A stretch of DNA of 64,000 nt from JAJRTE01 sp964418585 (GTDB taxonomy: Bacteria > Myxococcota_A > UBA796 > JAJRTE01): positions 32,288 to 96,287 of the forward strand of contig CAYQMG010000006.1 of the NCBI GenBank assembly GCA_964418585.1, in the 5' to 3' direction. Made by a program: the position numbers and the translations under genes. The notes below the pieces were generated by a model. It searched no databases. It saw only the letters and a program-made list of their open reading frames with translations, and was not told the origin of the DNA. This document shows, piece by piece, positions 53,432 to 62,400 of the stretch; position 1 is the first letter of the stretch, and each line of letters opens with the position of its first letter.

Positions 53432-56098
53432 TCAGGACGAACGATCGGATTTCGAGCCGCGAAGCTTGAAAGCAGCCATTGCCATGGCGATTCGGGCGAG
53501 GAGACCGGGGGAGAAGTGCTCCCACACGATACCGCGGAACGATTTCAGGCCTGACACAGAGTAGAAAAGGGCTTCCCGCAGTCCTTTTTCCGCGTTGGCC
53601 AGGGAGAGAAGTGGGTCGAGGAGGCCGAGCCGGGCGGTGGCGAGGGCGGCGAGGCGAACCACCTTGCCATAGGTGAGGTCTCGAGTCACATCTTGCATCC
53701 GGAGCACGAATTCGGCGAGCGCGTGGCGCGAAATTCCCCGATGCATGATCGTCTCTGCCGCCACGATCCCGTTCTGGCAGGCCGCCGTGACCCCCTTGCC
53801 CTTGAAAGGGCGAAGCAGACCGGCGGCGTCCCCGATCACGATGTAACGATTGCCATACAGGTTCCGCGCCGGCCCGTTCGGAAACTTGCCCTTGAAATAG
53901 TGAAGTCCTCGAGGCGGCTGACCACCCGGGAACAATACCCGCACTTCGGGGAGCGCCAGGAAACGATCCATGTCGTGGGCGTTCACCGTCTTCCCCGCAA
54001 TGTTGATCGTCAGGTGGTTGCCCTTGGGCGTGACCGCACCGAAATCCACCCCCTCCAGGGCAGGCAAGAAAGCGTGGATCCAGCGTCCGAACGCTTCCAT
54101 GAACGCCTCTCCCGGGTGCAGCTTGGTCACGATACTCTCGAGACAGGGAGGATGGCGGTAGGGTGTGGCACGCTCGAACACGCGGCACATCCCCTCGTCC
54201 AGGCCGAACGCCCCTACCACCACATCGGCTGACCGGTTGTCCGAATCGCTGTAAACCAGCACCCGGTCCGGGTAGAGTTCCACCCCTGTAACACGACTCT
54301 TCACGACCTGCACGCCTCGAGCCACGGCTTGCAGGTACAAGTAGCGATCGAAACTGATGCGTCGCAAGGCCACCGTGTCATCACCCTCGCCTTCCAGCTC
54401 AATGGACTCCGACCGCCCGTGAAGGATGTACCCCGCAATCTGCTTCTGCACCAGGTGGCGGGGAAACGGCACCTCGAGTTCCTCTTCCAGCAAAGATTGG
54501 ATCGGAGGTGACAACACGCCCGCACACTGGTTGTAGTGCGTTTGTGATTCAAAATCCTTGGGTTCATACATCACCACTTCGATGTCGCGACCCAGGGACG
54601 CTGCCTGTTTCTTGAGGGCGATGGCACAGCTCGCCCCGGCCGGCCCTCCTCCCAGAATGATGACTCGCTGACCGCTCTGAAGCGGGCCGTAGGCTCCGGA
54701 AATGCTCCGTCGGCGTTGGCGGGAGCTTCGCGTTCGAAATCGGTAGGCGGCCCGCTCCGCGAGGACGCCCTGGGTCGTGAGGAAAAGGCGCCATTGGAGC
54801 GCGGGCGTGACCAGGCGGCGCAGGGTGTGGGTGTAGGGTTCGTTTCCGGTGAACAGGCTCCAGAGGACCCGGTGCATGCGGATACGCACCCTTCGGTCAG
54901 GGTGCTCGAGTACGACCCGAAGTTGAGTTTCCGCCATGATCGGTGTGTCGATGATACGGTCGTTGAGCCAGTAAAAAAAGCGGCCCGCCAGGTTGTCGCG
55001 GCTCACAGTTCGCACGAACGCGCCGTAGTGTCGGCGCAACATGCGGCGAGAGTACCCGTGCTCCAGGATGGTCTCGGCCGCGGTTCGTGCGGTCATGAAG
55101 GCGGACGCGATGCCGTTCTTGTAATGGCGGGAAACGGCGGCGTCGCCGATGACGACCAGTCGGTCGGTATAAGGGCGCCTGGAAGCCGTGTGGGGAAGCC
55201 GGGGGAAACAGGTGCAGATTCCGTCTGTGTCGACGTGGCGGCCGAGCACGTCCTGCACCCGGGGATGGTCGAGGAATTGGGTGAGGTCGTCGCGGTCCAG
55301 GTCCCGGTCGCCGACCAGGGTAAGGGTGACGAATTCGCCCTTGGGGGTCAATGCTCCGAAACGAACGCCTGGAATACCCAGGAACAGGATGACGATGTTG
55401 CCTCCCAGACGACGTTGAACCTCGTCGCGTCCCAGTGGGATTTCCGCCTGGCAAGTGCGCACCGTGCGCGGAGCCCGGTATCCAAACCCGGCCTGCTCCA
55501 GCGCACTCACCAGCCGGGTGTTCACGCCCACCGCGACCACCACCACGTCCGCCTCGTCTCGGTGTTCCTCCCCCTTGGAGCCGTGGTGCACCACCAGCGG
55601 CTGTTCCGGTGTGGCCCCCAATTCGATATCCGTCACCTTGTTCGGAACAAACCGGGCCCCCGCCGCAATGGCATGCTCCAGAATGACCTCGTCGAAACTC
55701 ACATTTTCGGTATGGTTGGAAAACTTCGGACCGTTACCTCGAAATACGGCCAGTATCCGGCGCCGGGCGTCAGGGGGACCCAGGGTGTACTCCCGATCCT
55801 GCAAAATACACCGGTATCCCCCCACCTCAGCTTGAACCCGGGCGTGCGGAATCTCAATCCCTGCCGAACCAAGCGACTCGAGCAGACTGCTCGAGATGAC
55901 CCCGGCGCACATGTTGCACCCTCGAGGCCCCTTTACCTCGAAATCCTTCCCGTCGTAGACCGTGACCTCGAGGTGGAGACCCCGGCGGGCCGCTCCGTGA
56001 AGCAGGAACCCCGCAAAAAAGCTCCCTGCAGGGCCTGCCCCGACCACCGCCACCCGGTCCCCGTCCTCCAGACGATACTTGCGCGATCGTGTGCTCAT
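53432..56098 (-). CDS. Tandem FAD-dependent oxidoreductase (two geranylgeranyl reductase-like units)
   Basis: An 888-residue protein containing two complete FAD monooxygenase/geranylgeranyl reductase-type units. Unit 1 (about 1-460) has VAVVGAGPAGSFFAGFLL, CNMCAGVISSSLLESLG and RLVVIGDAAVSRHYKNG. Unit 2 (about 470-888) has VIILGGGPAGASCAIALKK, YNQCAGVLSPPIQ and RYIVIGDAAGLLRPFKGKG. Both keep the GxGxxG FAD loop and the GD pair that binds the flavin ribityl chain. Such enzymes saturate isoprenoid chains or act on quinones or lipids; the substrate is unknown. The start chosen is ATG 56098 (MSTRSRKYRLEDGDR) with GGGGGG upstream; a frame to 56182 is possible. A similar fused pair from one gene is unusual. 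Confidence 0.82.
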   Translation of the reverse strand: MSTRSRKYRLEDGDRVAVVGAGPAGSFFAGFLLHGAARRGLHLEVTVYDGKDFEVKGPRGCNMCAGVISSSLLESLGSAGIEIPHARVQAEVGGYRCILQDREYTLGPPDARRRILAVFRGNGPKFSNHTENVSFDEVILEHAIAAGARFVPNKVTDIELGATPEQPLVVHHGSKGEEHRDEADVVVVAVGVNTRLVSALEQAGFGYRAPRTVRTCQAEIPLGRDEVQRRLGGNIVILFLGIPGVRFGALTPKGEFVTLTLVGDRDLDRDDLTQFLDHPRVQDVLGRHVDTDGICTCFPRLPHTASRRPYTDRLVVIGDAAVSRHYKNGIASAFMTARTAAETILEHGYSRRMLRRHYGAFVRTVSRDNLAGRFFYWLNDRIIDTPIMAETQLRVVLEHPDRRVRIRMHRVLWSLFTGNEPYTHTLRRLVTPALQWRLFLTTQGVLAERAAYRFRTRSSRQRRRSISGAYGPLQSGQRVIILGGGPAGASCAIALKKQAASLGRDIEVVMYEPKDFESQTHYNQCAGVLSPPIQSLLEEELEVPFPRHLVQKQIAGYILHGRSESIELEGEGDDTVALRRISFDRYLYLQAVARGVQVVKSRVTGVELYPDRVLVYSDSDNRSADVVVGAFGLDEGMCRVFERATPYRHPPCLESIVTKLHPGEAFMEAFGRWIHAFLPALEGVDFGAVTPKGNHLTINIAGKTVNAHDMDRFLALPEVRVLFPGGQPPRGLHYFKGKFPNGPARNLYGNRYIVIGDAAGLLRPFKGKGVTAACQNGIVAAETIMHRGISRHALAEFVLRMQDVTRDLTYGKVVRLAALATARLGLLDPLLSLANAEKGLREALFYSVSGLKSFRGIVWEHFSPGLLARIAMAMAAFKLRGSKSDRSS

Positions 56099-56466
56099 TC
56101 GGCCCCCCGTTTCCCCGGGTGGGGAGGAGAAGGATACTCGCACGGCCTCCTGCCAACCGTACACATATGTAAGCCGAGACACCGGGAATGTTCAGCGCCG
56201 GCAGCCTCGGCTCCCTTCCCGCCCCTCCCACTCACACCCCCGCCCCTCCCGCCCTCCAACGGAACGTGGGTTCACGACCGGTTGACCGCCCTGGCGCGAC
56301 GTTGGATTATGGATTGACACACCCACTCGAGGAACGCCATATTGATTATTCAGAAGTTGATTTCAGACCAACGCGAGCGGTTGCTGGTCGCGACGGCAGG
56401 GTGGACTCGGAAATGGTGCGAGGTGCTCGACCGGGGAGCCTCGCCCATGCAGGCGAGGAGCGGATC
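56099..56466. other. Divergent intergenic region before the giant surface-protein gene
   Basis: 368 bases. The half nearest the FAD gene is C-rich with Pro/Arg-coding shadows. The half nearest the surface-protein gene is AT-richer and contains the promoter candidate at 56314. I see no further gene. Confidence 0.45.
56314..56343 (+). promoter_or_regulatory. Candidate promoter of the giant surface-protein gene
   Basis: A perfect TTGACA at 56314-56319, 18 bases, then CATATT at 56338-56343 (four of six). The leader would be ~115 bases. A second weaker pair (TTGACC 56282, GATTAT 56305) overlaps just upstream. Confidence 0.45.
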
Positions 56467-59400
56467 ATGCGTGAACCCGGGAAGGGCATCGGAGTATTCA
56501 GAACGAACACAAAACATTTTGTTGCTATTCGCCTCTTGTTCCTCCTATCATTCCCTCTCCTGTTCGCTCCTTTCCCGGATTTGCACGCAGACACCTCGGC
56601 CGGGTTGGACTATCTCGCAGCAAGCGGCAACCCTGGGGGGGGCTATGGACAAGTGGCCTGGCGTGACACCGGCCGCGTGCTGGCCACGATGTCGGCCTAC
56701 GGACTGGAGACTGATCCGGTCGGTCTTCAATCTGCATACCTTTCCCTCGAGGAGCACGAAGAACTGGACCCGATGGCTCGAGTGCTGAAGGCTCGAGCAA
56801 TACTGGGGGATCTGGTCTCCACGGAAGCCTACGACCTGGCGGCGCTCCAGGGTGATGACGGCGGGTTTGGTTTTGCCGCCGGGTATCCCAGCAGTGTGCT
56901 GGAGACCGCACTGGTGGTTCAGGCGCTGGAAGCGAGCCGGTATCCCGACCTTCAGCTCGTTTCGGATGCCCTCGGATTTCTGATGGCGCACGTGGATACC
57001 GATGGTGGATACGGGGTCGGGGACGACGTGTCGCTCGTGGGTGTGACGGTGGAGGTGGTGGCAGCCTACCAGGCGTATGCCGGGGTGTTCGATCTGTCCG
57101 ACCCAATCTCAGAAGCGCTTGAATTCCTGTTCAGCACACAGCAGGAGGACGGCGGGATCGGAACATCCTCCCACCGACTGCTCGACACGGCCATGGTTCT
57201 GGCTGTAAGTGCCGGCGAGGACGTGGACGAGGATGCGTGGGCTCGAGGGCTCGATTTCCTTCAGGCGGCCCAGGATCTCGAGGATGGCTCCAGTTGTTTC
57301 GGCGCCTGGATGTGTGATCCCTACACCACAGCCTGGGCACTGGACGCGCTTCGCTTTGTGCGACCCGACCTGACGGTAACCGGCATCGAGGTCGCCGGGG
57401 GTGGAGACGTGCTCGAGGGAGACACTGTTCAGGTCGAGGTCTCGGTGGGGAACGTGGGCGTGGCGTCACTGGCCGCCGGTGTCGGCATCTCGGTGACCCT
57501 GCTCGATCCGACGGACGGAAGCACGGTGTCGTTGTTTCAAGGAACACTCCCCGCGCTTGGTGTCCAGGAAACCACCACCGTCTCATTCGAGTGGGACACC
57601 ACCAATGTGATGGGTGCCCGGTACCTGACCGCCGTCGTGGACCCGGACGACCAGGTGGCGGAACGCAACGAGACCAACAATGACGCCACCGTGGGCGTGA
57701 CGGTGACGCCCAAGGTGAACCTTGCTGTGGCCGATTCGGACCTGTCCTATCGGCCCGAAAACCCGGGAACAGAAGAGACGGTCACGTTGGCGGCGGTCGT
57801 TCACAACAATGGGGGAACCGATGCCGTGGGCGCGCAGGTCGACTTCTACCGGGACCCGGCGGGGGATGATGAGTTGCTGGGGTCGGTCACCGTGGACGTT
57901 CCCGCCGGGGAGCAGGCGGAGGTGACGGTCGAGACGACACTCACCCTTGGAGAACATGAAATACTGGTGGTCGTGGACCCGGAAAACACGCTCGAGGAAG
58001 GGATCGAATCGGACAACAGTGCATCGATGCGCATCGAAATGGTGCCGCGGGTGGATTTGCTCGTGTCTCCGGAGCAACTTTCGGTCTATCCCACAGAGAT
58101 ACTGGAACCCGGGACCGTGACCGTTTCTGCCACCGTGTTCAACGCACGGGAGGACGACGCGGAAAATGTTCGCGTGCGGCTTTCCATGTACGACGCAGAC
58201 ACCATGGACACGTTGGACGAGATCGTGGTGGTGGCGTCGGACCAGGTGATTCCGGTGCTTCCTGGCAATGGGTCGGCCACGGTGGTGTTCACGGCGAGCA
58301 CGGCCGGGTTCCCCGGGTCGAACTACCTCATCGTGGAGGCGGATCCGGACGAGGAGATTCGGGAGACGAGAGAGGACAACAACCGTGGTGACATACCCAT
58401 CTCCATCATTGCACAGGGCAACCTGAACGTGACGGACGGCGACGTGTCGGTGACCTCGTCGACCACCGAGGGGGATGGAATCCCGGTCAAGACCAAGCTC
58501 CGGAACACCGGTGGCGGGACGTTGAGGGACTTCGTGATCCTGGTGACCGCCACGGGGCCGGGAGGAGAGACGGTTGAGATCGGCACCTACCAGGTCGCCG
58601 AGTTGCCCGGGGAGACCACGGCCACCACGCCCAACCTGGTGTGGGACACCACCGGGCTCGAGGCCGGGACCTGGACGGTTCAGGTGGTTCTTGATCCGGA
58701 CGACACGGTCGAGGAGTCGGACGAGACCGACAACAGCGCCTCCAAGACCATGACGATCGTTCCGCGGGCCGACCTCGCCGTGCTTCAGGCGGACCTCACC
58801 TTCGACCCTGAAAACCCGGAGGAGGGGGACGAGGTCACGATCAGCGCGGTGGTACGCAACCTGACGTCCACCCGGGCCAACGGCCCGTTCTTGGTTCAAT
58901 TCTTTGAGGGAGATCCCGAGGGGGGGGGCGTTCAAATCGGAGAGGATCAGTCCATTGACCGGCTCTACGGTGACAGTTCCACCACGCTGACCGTGAATTT
59001 TGATACGCTTGACCGCCCCGGCGATCGACCGATCTACGTCCGGGTCGACCCCGAGGACGTGGTGTCTGAGCTTCAGGAAAGCAACAACGAAGCGGTCAAG
59101 GTTCTTCAGGTCACAGAGGCTTACCGGCCGGACCTGTTCGTCGCGACCGGGGATCTCTCCATGACTCCGGAAAACGGCGTCTCCCCCGGAGAGTCGGTCT
59201 TGATTCAGGCTCGAGTCCACAACCTGCGGGACTATCCTGCCGAGAACATCACCGTGCGGCTTTTCCAGGGAGACCCATCCGCCGGAGGCACGGTCATCGC
59301 ATCCGACGCCGTCGTGGACGTGGCTGCTCTGGGTGAGACCACGGTTTCATTTTCCTGGACCACCCCTACCACCCGGATCACCAGCACCGAACTCTTCGTG

Positions 59401-62400
59401 TTCGCCGACGCCGAGGAGGTCTACCTGGAGCCGAACGAGGACAACAATCTGGCTTCGATCACCTATCGCGGCCGTGCCGGGGACGAGTTTACCCCGCGCA
59501 ACTTGACCGCTTCGGTGGACTATCACGATGTCACACTCGCCTGGTCTCCGCCGGTGGATACTTCCGGGGTCGAGGCATACCGGCTCTACCGTGACGGCAC
59601 CTTGCTCAACGCAGACGAGGAAGTTACAGATTCAGCCACCGCAACCGCCGACTCCACCTACAGTTCCTACACCCCGGAACGTGCCATCGACAACAGTACC
59701 AGTACGTACTGGCGCTCCAGCGGCCACGCTCCTCCCTGGACGTTCGAACTCGAGCTTCCTGAACCTCTCCTGGTGACCCGCATGGACATCGCCTGGTATT
59801 CCAGCTATCGCGGTCGCGACTACGAGATTCAGGGATGGGACGGGAGCGACTGGCAAACGCTCTACGCTCAGCAGGACAACACGAGCAATACGGTCACCCA
59901 TCGCCTGACCCGGCGGATGACCACGGACCGGGTGCGGATCCACGTTACCGAGGGCAACAATTCTTCCTACCTGGCCATCTACGAGATCGACCTGTACGGT
60001 GCCGATCCGCTGACCGATCGGACCTACAGCGACGTGGGCCTGTTGTCCGGAACCTATTCCTACGTGGTCACCTCCGCGCTCGAGGATGGATTCGAGAGCC
60101 CGGACTCGGACCCGGCCATGGCCCAGGTAGACGCCCCCGTCGGTGTGGCGAACCTCCAGGCGGTTCCGGACTACACCCAGGTTGCCTTGACCTGGAGTCC
60201 GACCTCGGAGCAGGAGTTCCGTTCCTATCTGGTCTATCGCGACGGTGTCCTGTTGACCACCGACTCCGACGTTCAGGGAGGGACCGCGTCGGCCAGCAGT
60301 GAATACAATTCAAATTATGACGCCTCCAAGGCTCTGGATGGCGATTCGTCCACTTCGTGGAGCAGTTCGTCCAGCCCGGGACCCTGGTGGTGGCAGGTTT
60401 CCTACGACTCCATGCGGGTTGTCACGCAGGTGGACATCGCCTGGCACCCCTCCTATCATGGTATCGACTACGAGATTCAGGGGTGGGACGGGAACCGGTG
60501 GGTTACCATCGTCTCCGTGTCGGGCAACGAGGAATACAACATCACCCATCGGTTTGACAGCCCGTATCCAACGGACGCCATCCGGATCTACGTCACCGAT
60601 TCCTCCCATTCGAGCTACACGGAAATCTACGAGGTTTCGGTGTCTGAAATGGCACCCCTGACCGATCCAGGTTTTCTCGACGACCACATGCGCTCCGGAG
60701 CCTACACCTATGGCGTGGGCGTTCTGAACTATCTGGGTGAGGTGGGCGCCATTGCCACCGTGAATCCGGTCATCCCATCCCCAGCCCCCCCCGAAACCCT
60801 CGACCTGGTCCTGGGCGAGAATGTGGCCGACCTCGATTGGCCCGAGGTCGACAACCAGGCGCTGGCTTCGTATCTGGTCTATCGCGATGGTGATCTGCTG
60901 TTCTCCAGCAGCGAGATACGCTCCGACGCCACGGTGTCTGCCGTGTCCGAGGCGTCCTCGTCGTATGATGCGGAAAATGCCGTGGACGATTCCACATCCT
61001 CTTATTGGCTCAGCGCCAGTTCGTCCCCACCGTGGTGGTGGGAAGCCACGTTCGATTCGACCCAGGTTTTCACTGGAATGACCTTGACGTGGCACGGTTC
61101 GTATCGAGCTGTGAACTACGAGATCCAGGCATTTGACGGGAAATACTGGCGCACCCTCGCCACGGTGAATGACAATTTGACCAGCACGCTGACCCACACC
61201 TTCGACACACCGTTCGCCGGGAAGCGGATTCGGGTCTACGTGACCGAGTCGGCCAACTCCTCCTACGTGGGACTTTACGATGTCCAGATCCAGGGTTTCG
61301 CACCCTTCAGTGCCAACAGTTTTCACGACGAACCGGTACCTGGCGGAAGCCACGACTACGCGGTGACCGTGCTGGACCTCGTGGGTGAGGAGAGTGTGCC
61401 CCGCATGAGCAACGGGGACGTGATCCTGCCTCCTCCCACCACGTTGTCGGCCACTGTGGATGGGGACAACGTGGACTTGAGTTGGTCTGCGTCCGCCTCG
61501 GGAAATCTTGCCGGTTACTACCTGTATCGGGACGGCGATTTGTTGAATCCGCCCGGTGAGAACAACGTGGCCCTGGGCACTTCGGCCACGGCTTCCTCCA
61601 ACTGGAGCACCAGCTACCCTGCCGAGAACGCAGTGGATGGGTCGAACTCGTCGTACTGGATTGGCGCTGCGGAGCAGCCGCGCTGGTCGTATGAGATCAC
61701 CTGGGACGAGCCGGTGACGGTCGCCGGCGTGGAATTCCAGTGGCATAGCAGCTACTACGGAGAGGACTACCAGGTCCAGGCGTACCTCGATGGCGCCTGG
61801 GTGACCCTGGTGACCGAGACGGGCAACGTCGACGTGCCGAGCAGTCATGCGTTTGGCGCTGCCGTGACCACCACCGGGCTTCGGCTGGTGATTCAGAAGT
61901 GTGCAGGGTCTGTTCCCTATTTGGCCGAGTTCCGGGCACTCACGCCTGCCTTGATGGTGCAGACTTCCTGGACCGACTACAATGTGGCGGCAGGGTCCCA
62001 TCTCTACGGTGTGGCTGCGGTCGATGCCTACGGGGGGGAGAGCGAACGGGCCGAGGCGTGGGCCAGCGTCGGGGACGTGGAACCGCCATCGAACCTCCAG
62101 GCCAGCGTGTCCGGTGGGGATGTCTCTCTCACCTGGGATCCCAGTTCCACCGCAGGGCTCCTGGGCTATGCCGTCTACCGTGATGACCACCGGGTGAACC
62201 CCGACAGCGATGCGGCGCCGCTTGCCACTCCCAGTGCCTCGACCACCTACAGCTCCCGGTATTCGCCGAACGATGCCATCGACGGCGATGAGGATACCTA
62301 CTGGTTTTCTGACCGGGGGACCAGTTGGACCTTCGTGTTGGCATGGCCCGACGTGAAGAAAGTGGACCGGATCGGTATCGTCTGGTACTCCTCCTATCGG

